From NCBI RefSeq assembly GCF_018372875.1, contig NZ_JAHAIF010000004.1, positions 1 to 64,000 of the forward strand: a stretch of DNA of 64,000 bases, given 5' to 3'. The notes beneath the pieces were generated by a model that saw only the letters and a list, made by a program, of their open reading frames with translations, did not search any database and had not been told where the DNA came from. The position numbers and the translations under genes were made by a program. The stretch's first letter is position 1; each line of letters starts with the position of its first letter. This stretch comes from Clostridium sp. (GTDB lineage Bacteria; Bacillota; Clostridia; Clostridiales; Clostridiaceae). This document shows positions 35,481 to 44,483 of the stretch, one piece after another.

Positions 35481-36347
35481 CTATCTTGAATTTAACTTTT
35501 CTTTATATTCTAGTTCTATGATTCTCTTTTTTAACTTCTTGTTTTCATTAAGCAGTTCTTCATAATCATCAATAGATAAAGCCGCCTCTTCATCTTTAAA
35601 AATTGTCTGTCTTGCAGACTCCTTTAATATACTATTATAAAATCTAGTTTGATTATTGTTCTTGTTCTCTATTGTTGCATCTAATAGTCCATCTCTTATC
35701 ATTATTACTCTATTAGAGAAACTTGCTATATATGGGTCATGAGTAACCATTACTATTGTAATATTATCTTCTTCATTTAATTTTCTTAATATTGATAATA
35801 ACTCATCAGAATTCTTTGTATCTAATGCACCTGTAGGTTCATCTGCTACTATAATTTTAGGATCAGTAATCAAAGCTCTACATGCTGCTACTCTTTGTTT
35901 TTGTCCTCCTGAACATTCTGAAGGATATTTATCTAGTATAGTATCAATTCCTAACCTTTTAGAAACATACTCTGCTCTTTTATCGCATTCTTCCTTTTCA
36001 GCTCCCATAATTATTAATGGAGATGTTATATTATCCCTTATGGTTAAGTTGTCTAATAGATTACAATCCTGAAATATAAAAGAAATATACTCTCTTCTTA
36101 AAATACTTAATTGCTTTTCTGTAAAAGATCTAATATATTTACCATCAATATATATTTTTCCTCTAGTTGCTTGATCAATTGTGGCTAATAAATTTAAAAG
36201 AGTTGTTTTACCAGAACCAGAAGGTCCCATTATAGCAAGAAACTCTCCTTCTTCAATATCAAGATCAATCCCTTTTAAGGCTTGGAATGGGTTCTTAAAA
36301 CTTCCATACTCCTTAATTACATTTTTAGCTTCAATTATTTTTCCCAT
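35481..36347 (-). CDS. Orphan BceA-type ABC ATP-binding protein with coiled-coil tail
   Basis: A 288-aa ATPase of the SalX/BceA group: Walker A GPSGSGKTT, Q-loop FIFQDCNLL, signature CSGGQKQR (Cys in place of Leu), Walker [13 protein letters not shown], switch VTHDP. About 45 residues beyond the usual 240-aa core end in a coiled coil (LSIDDYEELLNENKKLKKRII). No permease gene is adjacent. Its promoter nearly copies that of the BceAB-like operon at 38840-42550, so it likely shares that response regulator and perhaps those permeases. GGAGGGATATAA precedes the ATG. Confidence 0.87.
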   Translation of the reverse strand: MGKIIEAKNVIKEYGSFKNPFQALKGIDLDIEEGEFLAIMGPSGSGKTTLLNLLATIDQATRGKIYIDGKYIRSFTEKQLSILRREYISFIFQDCNLLDNLTIRDNITSPLIIMGAEKEECDKRAEYVSKRLGIDTILDKYPSECSGGQKQRVAACRALITDPKIIVADEPTGALDTKNSDELLSILRKLNEEDNITIVMVTHDPYIASFSNRVIMIRDGLLDATIENKNNNQTRFYNSILKESARQTIFKDEEAALSIDDYEELLNENKKLKKRIIELEYKEKLNSR

Positions 36348-36420
36348 TTATATCCCTCCATAAATTTCTTTTCCTATAAGACGTGGGTATTTTGAAATCC
36401 CATTGTTACCCCCCTAACTA

Positions 36421-36485
36421 TATTTTATAAAAGAAAAATCACAATCTAATCTCAAATTCAAAACAAAATATAACAATTTTGTTAC
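36421..36485 (-). promoter_or_regulatory. BceR-like operator and promoter of the orphan ATPase gene
   Basis: The palindrome TAACAATTTTGTTA (36471-36484) reads TAACA-N4-TGTTA, close to the BceR-type consensus TNACA-N4-TGTAA. A -10 like TATAAA lies about 42 nt downstream with no clear -35, typical of activator-dependent promoters. About 80% of 65 positions match the region at 42569-42632. Confidence 0.65.
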
Positions 36486-36489
36486 AATG

Positions 36490-36586
36490 AAAAAAGAGAA
36501 GTAGATATTTATTGGCTTGTTCTGTCACAAGGCTCCAAGTCACAGCAAAACAAATATCCACTCCTCTTATACTGAAGGTAATGAAA
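36490..36586 (+). repeat. Dispersed hairpin repeat, copy 3
   Basis: A more divergent copy whose left arm AAGAGAAGTAGATATTT pairs with AAATATCCACTCCTCTT. The arm changes relative to copy 2 occur on both sides and keep pairing. It lies directly upstream of the operator at 36421-36485 and after the transporter gene, within the 297-bp gap 36348-36644. Confidence 0.8.
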
Positions 36587-36644
36587 TTATAAAAATATTA
36601 TTATACATTTTATAATTTTTCATAGTTGTCATCTCATCTATTAA

Positions 36645-37805
36645 TTAAATTATCTCATACTTTTTATAGCCTAATTTAAATATTAAATATCCAAGTAGAA
36701 TAACTATTGAAGCAGTTAAAAATGGTAGCTTGCTTCCATAAGCAAATATAAACCCTGAGTATAAGGAACCAATTATCATCCCAATTGCTCTTGCTGAGTT
36801 TTGTATTCCAGCTATCTTTCCATTATCCTTATTTGATACCTTTGAAATAATATTTTGAAGCATAGGTTGATAAACAGCAGAACTTCCTACGAATAGTAGA
36901 ATAAATAGGAAGAATAATGGAACTAAATTAAATAATGTTGCTCCTCCTATACATAAAGCCATTGAAATTCCTGAAATTCTTAAGGCTTTGACCTCTCCAA
37001 ACCTTTTTGCAAGCTTTCCAGTAAAAAATATATTAATTAAGAATCCAAAAATTCCAGCTATAGCTAAGAATATACCATTAACTGTTGGTGGAAGTGATAA
37101 TACTGACTCTATATAATAATTAATACTTGAATTGTAGCTAGTTACAGCAAAGAAAAATACTACTACCTGGCTCATTATAAAAATAACTTTTGGATTAAGT
37201 GAATTTATAGATTTAGAATACATTTTTTCCTTCTCTACTTTTTCTATATTTTTATTAGTAACAGTTTCTTCTAAGAAAAGATAAAATAGTATGCAAATAA
37301 CTATACTTAAAACAAATTGTACAGAAAAGGTTATTTTATAATTATTATTTCCTATAACTCCACCTAGAAGAGACCCTATAGCTCCACCAAAAGTTGATGC
37401 AGCAGCATAATAGGTCATACCTTTTAATCTTCCCTCTTCATCTGTAATATCAGCAATATAGGCAAGAATTACTGTTAAAAAACTTATAACTGATGCTCCA
37501 CCTATAAATCTCCAAAAAACAATAATAACTGTATTACTACTAAATCCAAAACCTACTTGAGATATCCCATATCCCAAAATACCTAAAATCATAAATTTAA
37601 TTCTTCCACCTTTATCAGATAACCTTCCCCAAATTGGTGAAAAAATAAAATTCCCTATAGACATAGCTGCAAAAAAAACTCCAAATAAATATGAAGGTAA
37701 TTTATTTTGAGTTATAAACATTGGCGTTACTGGATGAGCCATATTTAATACTATATAAGTTAATGCAGTTAGAACCGTAACTGTTTTTAATGATTTACTC
37801 CTCAT
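36645..37805 (-). CDS. Major facilitator superfamily transporter
   Basis: A 386-aa, 12-helix transporter. The loop motif GRLSDKGGR after helix 2 (residues 60-68) is the MFS signature, and PVTPMF in helix 1 recalls multidrug exporters. The ATG at 37805, with GAGAGGAG 5 nt upstream, is preferred over an open frame from 37847. It is monocistronic and divergent from a short-chain dehydrogenase. Drug export is plausible, but no substrate can be named. Confidence 0.86.
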   Translation of the reverse strand: MRSKSLKTVTVLTALTYIVLNMAHPVTPMFITQNKLPSYLFGVFFAAMSIGNFIFSPIWGRLSDKGGRIKFMILGILGYGISQVGFGFSSNTVIIVFWRFIGGASVISFLTVILAYIADITDEEGRLKGMTYYAAASTFGGAIGSLLGGVIGNNNYKITFSVQFVLSIVICILFYLFLEETVTNKNIEKVEKEKMYSKSINSLNPKVIFIMSQVVVFFFAVTSYNSSINYYIESVLSLPPTVNGIFLAIAGIFGFLINIFFTGKLAKRFGEVKALRISGISMALCIGGATLFNLVPLFFLFILLFVGSSAVYQPMLQNIISKVSNKDNGKIAGIQNSARAIGMIIGSLYSGFIFAYGSKLPFLTASIVILLGYLIFKLGYKKYEII

Positions 37806-37949
37806 TTTTTCTCCTCTCATCTTACGTTTTCCTCTATTAGTATACATAAGGAAAGAAGTATTCTCAAGTTATACTCTATTTAGTTTCATTATATTTCCTA
37901 TCATTATTATTTCTTTAAGTGAAAAAATACTTATAAGAGGTGAAGTATA

Positions 37950-38741
37950 ATGAAAAACATACTTATAACTGGATGTGGATCTGGCCTTGGAAGAAAGGCT
38001 GCAATTGCACTAGCTAATAGAGGACATTTTGTATATTCAACTACTCATACTCAGGAACAAGCTGACCACTTAAATAAATTAAATAAAAAGTGGTGTCTCC
38101 CTATGTATGCATTTAAATTAGATATTAGAAATCCGAATGATAGATATAAAGTAAGAAGACTAAATTTAGATATCCTTATTAATAATGCTGCTATAGGTGA
38201 TTCAGGCTCTGTTTGTGAAATTAATGTTGATAAATATAGAAATGTCTTCGAAACTAATGTTTTCTCTGCCATTGAATTAACTCAAGAAGTTTTAAAAGGT
38301 ATGATTTCTAAAGGAGAAGGAAGAATTATATTCTTATCCTCCCTTGCTGGACGTTCTCCTATTCCATTTTTATCTCCTTATTGTAGTAGCAAATTTGCCA
38401 TAGAAGGTATAGTTCCCGCCTTAAATATGGAGCTTAAAGAATTAAATAAGGTTGATATTCCTGTAATTTTAATAGAACCAGGCGCCTATTCTACAGGCTT
38501 TAATGAAAAAAATATAAGTAAACAATTTGAATGGATGAAGGTAAACTCATATTTTAAAAATAAAATTAGAAAGTTAGAAAAAAAACAATTTAGATACTTT
38601 AAAATAACTTCTTCTTCAAATTTTTCTTCTATAGTTACCCAATATATTAGAGCAGTAGAAGATCTAAAACCAAAGGAAAGATATATTGCGCCTAGTTATC
38701 AAGGAGTATTTATAAAAATAAAAAACATTTTTACTAAGTAG
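37950..38741 (+). CDS. Short-chain dehydrogenase/reductase
   Basis: A 263-aa oxidoreductase with TGCGSGLG (residues 7-14) for NAD(P), NNAA at 78-81 and catalytic Tyr144/Lys148 (PYCSSKFA) with Ser131. The long basic C-terminal part (KNKIRKLEKKQFRYFKI) suggests membrane or lipid association, as in retinol/sphingoid-type dehydrogenases. AGAGGTGAAGTATA precedes the ATG. Substrate unknown. Confidence 0.86.
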   Translation: MKNILITGCGSGLGRKAAIALANRGHFVYSTTHTQEQADHLNKLNKKWCLPMYAFKLDIRNPNDRYKVRRLNLDILINNAAIGDSGSVCEINVDKYRNVFETNVFSAIELTQEVLKGMISKGEGRIIFLSSLAGRSPIPFLSPYCSSKFAIEGIVPALNMELKELNKVDIPVILIEPGAYSTGFNEKNISKQFEWMKVNSYFKNKIRKLEKKQFRYFKITSSSNFSSIVTQYIRAVEDLKPKERYIAPSYQGVFIKIKNIFTK

Positions 38742-38794
38742 CTAAAAATAGTGCTTTAAAATAACGATAATTATAGCTCTATATAAATAATAAT

Positions 38795-38830
38795 TAAAAG
38801 AGAAACTACAAATAAATGCAATTTCTCTTT
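38795..38830. terminator. Bidirectional terminator between convergent genes
   Basis: AAAGAGAAA and TTTCTCTTT flank a loop with T-runs on both sides, serving the dehydrogenase (plus) and the permease (minus). Confidence 0.75.
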
Positions 38831-38839
38831 CTTAAATAT

Positions 38840-40189
38840 TTATTCTACTGGATATATTTCTTTTATAATTTTATTCTTATTTCTAATTGTAGCTAGAATA
38901 CCTATAATTGTTATAGGCCCAACAGCACTTATAATTAAAAATACTGAGAATATTGGTGAAAAATAACCTGCTATTATATATACAATAAAATTTGATAAAA
39001 GTAGTATAACAGGTAGCATTAAACCTAATCCAAAGAAAAGTATATTTTCTTTATATATAATGCTTATAATCTCCTCTTTACTATAACCAAGAATTTTTAA
39101 TTGTTTATATTCCCTTATCTTTTTTTCCCACTCTACAATAGTTTTATAAAGTAGGGCTAATCCAACTAACATACTTGTTATAATATAACAATAAAGAGAA
39201 CTTGATATAGCACCATCTACTATACTATATCTTACAGTAATCATACTGTAATAAAGAAGAGATAAAACTAAACCTAGTATGAAATATAACGAACCTCTTA
39301 AGGAGCTTATAAAGTTTCCTATATAAATTTTTCTTAACCCCTTATAAGTAAAACTCATTCTGCTAAGCTTTTTCCCTATGGTTGGGACAAAATATTTTAT
39401 AATTCCATATAATCCAAATAATCCACCGAAGGATAGGATATATACAGCATATTCAGCGCCTTGAGTATTTCCCCAAAAAATTGCAAATAAAATTGGTATT
39501 AAAAATAAAATCACAAAAATTATATTAGGAACTTTAACATGTCTTGAATCTATTTGAGATCTATTATTATTAAGATTTAATAATTCAACAGGTTCTCTTC
39601 TATAAACATCACCTAAATTTAAAAGACCTACCACTCCAAATTCGAACAAAAACACTAGTAAAGTATACTTAAACATATAAAAATTAATGGTCCAAATATC
39701 TCCCCAATGGCCTGAAATGCTATACATTAAAATGTTGCTTAAAGGAACAAATATAAATCCAAGTACTGTTCCGATAGCTCCTCCTACAAGAAAGAATATA
39801 CTATTTTCAAACATTATATACTTTACTCTATCTCCAATAGTTGCACCATTTATTGTAAAGAAGGCAAACTCTTTTCCCTTATTCTTTATAAAATATGAAT
39901 TACAAAAATAAGTAAATACTAAAACTACTAAAAATAAGATTAAAAAGTTTTGCCCATGAAGCAAGGTAGGTTCTTCTATAAAAAATTGCAGCTTAGAATC
40001 AAGTTGAACTATTTCTTTCTGGCTTTCATCAATAATTACAGTATCTACTCCTTCAAAATAAGTAGCATTTGTAAAACAATTTAACACCATTAACACAGTA
40101 ATAAATGAAATTACTATAGCAAATACATAAATAGAATTATCTTTTAAATCTTTCTTTATATTTAATAAAGCGTATCTTAACATTCCCAT
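38840..40189 (-). CDS. FtsX-type permease of a BceAB-like transporter (second permease)
   Basis: A 449-aa membrane protein with about eight helices and FtsX-like architecture (MLRYALLNIKKDLKDNS start, KGKEFAFFTINGATIGDRVKYIMF in the first cytoplasmic loop). BceB proteins are usually single chains of about 650 aa with 10 helices and one large extracellular domain. Here no such domain is evident, so this is the smaller of two permeases. GGGGGAGAAAAAA precedes the ATG; the gap to the first permease is 21 nt. Confidence 0.82.
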   Translation of the reverse strand: MGMLRYALLNIKKDLKDNSIYVFAIVISFITVLMVLNCFTNATYFEGVDTVIIDESQKEIVQLDSKLQFFIEEPTLLHGQNFLILFLVVLVFTYFCNSYFIKNKGKEFAFFTINGATIGDRVKYIMFENSIFFLVGGAIGTVLGFIFVPLSNILMYSISGHWGDIWTINFYMFKYTLLVFLFEFGVVGLLNLGDVYRREPVELLNLNNNRSQIDSRHVKVPNIIFVILFLIPILFAIFWGNTQGAEYAVYILSFGGLFGLYGIIKYFVPTIGKKLSRMSFTYKGLRKIYIGNFISSLRGSLYFILGLVLSLLYYSMITVRYSIVDGAISSSLYCYIITSMLVGLALLYKTIVEWEKKIREYKQLKILGYSKEEIISIIYKENILFFGLGLMLPVILLLSNFIVYIIAGYFSPIFSVFLIISAVGPITIIGILATIRNKNKIIKEIYPVE

Positions 40190-40210
40190 TTTTTTCTCCC
40201 CCTTTAAAGT

Positions 40211-41884
40211 TTATATATCTGTGTCATAAAAAAAGTTTTTCTTAGATAAAAATAAATAAGATAAATACGGAACTGTAATATTTATTATTAAACCTAACAC
40301 TAATGAAAATATTAAAGGTATAAAAATATTCACAGCACTAATAACAACACTATAGGGAACTAACATAATAATATAACTTCCTATATAGGGTCCAAATATA
40401 AGTATTGGTACAGAAGATATAATAAATGTATAATAGCCTTCCATAACAACTAGCTTTTTAACATCTCTCCTGTGCATACCTATTGCCATTAAGGTTTCAA
40501 ACTCTACTCTTCTTGATATAAGGCTTGTCAAAGTACTATTAGTAATATTTATTATGGCTATAATTTCTATAATCAAGGATATTATTAATCCTATTTTAGC
40601 AAAACCATTTTGTAATTTTATAATATCGTTTCTAATACTTATACTAGAAAATCCATCTGTATTTTCATTAAAAAACATATTCAAGCTTTTCTCTATATCC
40701 AAAGATAAATAAGCATTAATTGCAAATATTATAATTATTGATGCAAAAACAATAGATCCTATTGTTAATATACTTCTCTTCTTATTACTAAGTATATTAG
40801 AAATAGCAATATCTTTTAATTTAATTCTTCCATTTGTTAAAGAAAAGCTCATACTTTTATCTAAGGTCTCAGAGCTATCACTATAATCAAATTTTATATT
40901 TTCAACTGTATCAGATGGTTTACTACTACTAAAATTAATAATTAAAGTAATAACAATTAAAGTTAATACTATTAAAAAACAGGGATACCTTACTTCTCCT
41001 ATTAATGTATATCCAGTAATATTAACTACATCTTTACATATAAAATTACTTATTAAGTATGCAATTGCTATTCCTAAAGGAATACCTATAACACTGCACC
41101 TCATTCCTTGATAGAATAGTAGCTTTCTTACATTCCTACCCTTCATACCAACAATTCTTAATAATTTATAAGTACTTCTTTCTGTAATTACATGGATATA
41201 TAAAATAGTGTATATTATGAGATATGATGCAAAGGATATTAACATTATTAGAAAGGTTATTGCCATATTACAATTTTTAAGCATTGTCATATTACCAGAA
41301 TATATACTTAAATTATCATTACTGTCTTTAATAATACCTACAACATTAAATTCATTGTTCTGTATAATACTTCCATCATCATTAAGTATAACCCCTACAT
41401 TAACCTTACTTCCAATTTTGACACCCTCTAAGGATTTATATGCCTCATAACTTAATAATAGGTCATTTGAGTTTCTTGGAAAGTCTCCTACTAAAAGATT
41501 TATCCCTTCCTTTTTAAAAAACTCTGGTGATGAAGTTTGTTTTAACACTATCCCATTCTTTTCATATATTAAAGTTTTGTTATTTAAACTACTATAAACG
41601 TCTTGAGTAGTAAAGGATATATTCCTAACCTTAAAAAAATCATAAGATACACTACCCCCATTTATAAATTCATTTACATCTCCATTAGTATCTCCTTGTA
41701 TATATTCTTGGCCTTCATAAAACTTAATAGTTTCTATAGCATTGTAACCAATAATAAAAGTAATCATTATAAGAGAAGTAGAAAACATAATTGCTAAGGT
41801 TAAAAAGATATTTCTCATCTTACAATTACTAGATATTTTATTACATAACTTAAATAAAATCCTTCTATTCTTGATATCAATCAT
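40211..41884 (-). CDS. FtsX-type permease of a BceAB-like transporter (first permease)
   Basis: A 557-aa permease with an N-terminal helix (residues 25-48), an extracellular domain of about 150 residues, then FtsX-type helices (ERSTYKLLRIVGMKGRNVRKL in the first loop) and a second helix block at the C-terminus (VEFETLMAIGMHRRDVKKL). It follows the ATPase gene after 3 nt. With the 449-aa permease it makes a three-gene ABC transporter; related systems free lipid II-binding peptides from their target. Confidence 0.84.
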   Translation of the reverse strand: MIDIKNRRILFKLCNKISSNCKMRNIFLTLAIMFSTSLIMITFIIGYNAIETIKFYEGQEYIQGDTNGDVNEFINGGSVSYDFFKVRNISFTTQDVYSSLNNKTLIYEKNGIVLKQTSSPEFFKKEGINLLVGDFPRNSNDLLLSYEAYKSLEGVKIGSKVNVGVILNDDGSIIQNNEFNVVGIIKDSNDNLSIYSGNMTMLKNCNMAITFLIMLISFASYLIIYTILYIHVITERSTYKLLRIVGMKGRNVRKLLFYQGMRCSVIGIPLGIAIAYLISNFICKDVVNITGYTLIGEVRYPCFLIVLTLIVITLIINFSSSKPSDTVENIKFDYSDSSETLDKSMSFSLTNGRIKLKDIAISNILSNKKRSILTIGSIVFASIIIIFAINAYLSLDIEKSLNMFFNENTDGFSSISIRNDIIKLQNGFAKIGLIISLIIEIIAIINITNSTLTSLISRRVEFETLMAIGMHRRDVKKLVVMEGYYTFIISSVPILIFGPYIGSYIIMLVPYSVVISAVNIFIPLIFSLVLGLIINITVPYLSYLFLSKKNFFYDTDI

Positions 41885-41887
41885 ATT

Positions 41888-42550
41888 TTAATCCTCTACT
41901 ATTTTTCCATCTTCTATTCTTATAGTTCTATGAGCTAATTGAGATATATCTTCATTATGAGTAATCATTACAATAGTTTGATTATATTTCTGAGCTGAAT
42001 ACCTTAATAAGCCAACTACTTCTTGGCTCATCTTAGAATCTAAATTACCTGTTGGCTCATCAGCTAAAATCAAAGCTGGTTTTGAAGCTAATGCTCTTGC
42101 TATTGCAACTCTTTGCTGCTGACCACCTGAAAGCTGAGATGGTAAAAAGTTAATTCTATTTTCAAGCCCTAGAGTTTTTATTATTTCATTAATATACTCC
42201 CTATTTACTTTAAGTCCATCAAGTTCTATTGGCAAAACGATGTTATCATACACCTTTAGCACATTAATTAAGCTATAATTTTGAAATATAAAACCTATTT
42301 GTCTTCTCCTAAAAACAGTTAGTCTATCTTCATCTAAAGAATAAATATCCTCACCATCAATTACTACCCTACCCTCATCTGGCCTAGTTAATCCACCTAA
42401 AATATGAAGTAAAGTAGTTTTACCACTACCTGAAGAACCTATAATTGCTACAAACTCCCCCTTCTTTATTTCTAAGCTAATGTTATCCACTGCTTTTACT
42501 AATTTTTCTCCACTGCCAAAATACTTTTTTAAACCAATTGCCTCTATCAT
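41888..42550 (-). CDS. ABC transporter ATP-binding protein, BceA/MacB type
   Basis: A 220-aa ATPase with Walker A GSSGSGKTT, Q-loop FIFQNYSLI, signature LSGGQQQR, Walker B LILADEPTGNLD and switch ITHNE. The ATG at 42550 with GAGGGG 7 nt upstream is preferred over 42565. It heads the three-gene operon, starting 19 nt from the BceR-like promoter region. With the two permeases it probably forms a bacitracin/lantibiotic-type resistance transporter. Confidence 0.9.
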   Translation of the reverse strand: MIEAIGLKKYFGSGEKLVKAVDNISLEIKKGEFVAIIGSSGSGKTTLLHILGGLTRPDEGRVVIDGEDIYSLDEDRLTVFRRRQIGFIFQNYSLINVLKVYDNIVLPIELDGLKVNREYINEIIKTLGLENRINFLPSQLSGGQQQRVAIARALASKPALILADEPTGNLDSKMSQEVVGLLRYSAQKYNQTIVMITHNEDISQLAHRTIRIEDGKIVED

Positions 42551-42568
42551 AACTTTTCCCCTCATTTA

Positions 42569-42632
42569 TATTTTATAAAATGAAAATAACATTCTAATCT
42601 CAAAATAAAATTAAATATCACACTTTTGTTAC
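42569..42632 (-). promoter_or_regulatory. BceR-like operator and promoter of the ABC operon
   Basis: On the minus strand TAACA-AAAG-TGTGA (42618-42631) fits the BceR-type box, followed about 41 nt later by TATAAA. The stretch matches 36421-36485 at about 80% of positions, including the central TTGAGATTAGA. Confidence 0.68.
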
Positions 42633-42635
42633 TTT

Positions 42636-42665
42636 TATAAAATAAGAGGTGATAAACACCTCTTT
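42636..42665 (-). terminator. Terminator of the two-component genes
   Basis: AAGAGGTG and CACCTCTT with a 5-nt loop, followed by ATTTTATAAAA on the minus strand. It isolates the sensor genes from the ABC operon, which must then use its own promoter. Confidence 0.8.
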
Positions 42666-42672
42666 TAACTTA

Positions 42673-43692
42673 CTATTTCTTTAACAAAAATACTGAAAAA
42701 GTAGATCCTACTCTCTTTTGAGATGATACCTTGATATATCCACCTTCCTTGTATATTATCTCCCTAGCTAAATATAAACCAACACCAAGTCCTTTAACCT
42801 CTTTGACATCTTCACTTCTATAAAATCTTTTAAATATATTATTTATCTCACTCTTATGTATTCCTATTCCTTCATCAATTATATCAATTCTAATAAACAT
42901 ATCTAAAGGAATTACCTTAACTTTAATATTACTTCCTTTATGAGAATACTTAATTGCATTTTCAATTAAATTTAGTAAAGCTTCAGATGTCCACTTTAAA
43001 TCAAATATTCCTTTAATAGTTCTGTCACACTCCACTTCTATAGAAATATTCTTCTTTTCTCCTTCAGAAAAAGCTCCACTTAAAGCTAATGCTAAAACCT
43101 CTTCAATAAAATATTCCCCTTCACTTAATGAAATCAGCTCACTTTCAAGCCTAGATATTTTTATAAGTCCATCAATAAGCCACCTTAACTTATTAATTTG
43201 GCCATCCATTAATAATAAAAACTCCTTACTTTGATTAGAATCTAAGTTCTTTTCTATTAAAGTAGAATTATACATAGAAATATTTGTTAAAGGGGTTTTT
43301 ACTTGATGGGACAAATCAGTAATAAAAGATTGAATTCTACTCTTTTCTTCCTCATACTTATTCTTTTCAGATTGAAGTATGGTTATTAACTCCTTTAGCT
43401 TATTGTCTTCCCTTGATGATATTGTATCCTCTGTAATATTAAATCTAGCCTCAATCTTTTTATCCATTACTTCTTCTAAAAAATCACATCTTTTATCTGA
43501 GGCTTTAACTAAGCCTTTCTTTATGTACATAAAGTTTATTAAAACTGTTAGCACTGAAATTACAACATTTATGGCAAATACAATCATTAAATATTCATTT
43601 TCCTTGTCCAACATAAAACAATAACCTATAAGTAGCATGAAGGAAGAAATGGATATATAAAAATAAAATAGCTTTTTCGAAAAAAGTTTCAT
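42673..43692 (-). CDS. Intramembrane-sensing histidine kinase, BceS-like
   Basis: A 339-aa kinase with two N-terminal helices (about residues 5-22 and 33-55), no extracellular domain between them, then the H-box SHQVKTPLTN and HATPase motifs (LLNLIENAIKYS, IDEGIGI, GLGVGLYLAREI). This short-sensor form is typical of BceS kinases, which read flux through their own ABC transporter. The ATG at 43692 is 1 nt past the regulator's stop codon, with GGAGAGG 10 nt upstream; open TTG and ATG starts just before it have worse spacing. Confidence 0.9.
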   Translation of the reverse strand: MKLFSKKLFYFYISISSFMLLIGYCFMLDKENEYLMIVFAINVVISVLTVLINFMYIKKGLVKASDKRCDFLEEVMDKKIEARFNITEDTISSREDNKLKELITILQSEKNKYEEEKSRIQSFITDLSHQVKTPLTNISMYNSTLIEKNLDSNQSKEFLLLMDGQINKLRWLIDGLIKISRLESELISLSEGEYFIEEVLALALSGAFSEGEKKNISIEVECDRTIKGIFDLKWTSEALLNLIENAIKYSHKGSNIKVKVIPLDMFIRIDIIDEGIGIHKSEINNIFKRFYRSEDVKEVKGLGVGLYLAREIIYKEGGYIKVSSQKRVGSTFSVFLLKK

Positions 43693-43693
43693 T

Positions 43694-44380
43694 CTATACA
43701 TCCTCTCCAATCCACATATAACCTATACCATATATAGTCTTTATATACTTCACTCCATCATCCTTACTTTCAATTTTACTTCTCAATCTATTTATATTTA
43801 CTGTTAGAGCATGTTCATCAATAAAGTTCTGATCCTTATCCCAAAGTTCTTCTAAAAGATTATTTCTTGTAAGAACTTTTCCTTTTGAATTAACAAAAAC
43901 CCTTAAAAGCTTAAACTCTGTTGGCGTAATATCAATTCTTTCACCACTTTTATTAAGTATGAATTTATCAAAGTCAATCTCTAAATTATTAATCTTATAA
44001 ATATAAGTTTTTTTATTTCCTTCATACCTTCTCAATACAGCTTGTACCCTTTCCTTCATAATACTTAAGCTAAATGGCTTAGTTATATAATCATCTGCTC
44101 CAAGTTTAAAACCATTAACAATATCAAACTCCATATCACAAGCACTTAAAAATATAATTGCAGTATTTTTGTTCTTTAATCTGATCTCGCTACATAAATC
44201 AAACCCACTTCCATCTGGAAGATTAACATCTAAAATTATTAAATCATAGTCCTTTTCAATTTCTAATCTACCTTCAAAAAGAGAATATACTCCCCTTACA
44301 TCAAAGCCTTCTTCTTTTAAATTAAAAGTAATGCCTTTATTTAATGCTCTATCATCTTCAATTATTAGTATCTTTTTCAT
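43694..44380 (-). CDS. OmpR-family response regulator, BceR-like
   Basis: A 228-aa regulator with a receiver domain (IIEDD acidic pocket, phosphoacceptor Asp in LIILDVNLPDG near residue 51, conserved Thr/Ser and Lys in ITKPF) and a C-terminal winged helix (ITPTEFKLLRVFV, GKVLTRNNLLEELW). The ATG at 44380 has GGGGGATAAG upstream and is preferred over 44404. It should bind the boxes at 36471-36484 and 42618-42631. It is first in the operon with the kinase. Confidence 0.9.
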   Translation of the reverse strand: MKKILIIEDDRALNKGITFNLKEEGFDVRGVYSLFEGRLEIEKDYDLIILDVNLPDGSGFDLCSEIRLKNKNTAIIFLSACDMEFDIVNGFKLGADDYITKPFSLSIMKERVQAVLRRYEGNKKTYIYKINNLEIDFDKFILNKSGERIDITPTEFKLLRVFVNSKGKVLTRNNLLEELWDKDQNFIDEHALTVNINRLRSKIESKDDGVKYIKTIYGIGYMWIGEDV

Positions 44381-44417
44381 CTTATCCCCCACATAATTAC
44401 CCACAATGCTTTTTATA

Positions 44418-44453
44418 CATTAAGAGAAACACCATCAATAACGGTGTTTCCTC
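44418..44453 (-). terminator. Terminator of the acetyltransferase gene
   Basis: GAGGAAACACC pairs with GGTGTTTCTC; the T-run after it on the minus strand is weak. Confidence 0.65.
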
Positions 44454-44483
44454 ATTATCTTTTTATCATATTCATATAAGTTA

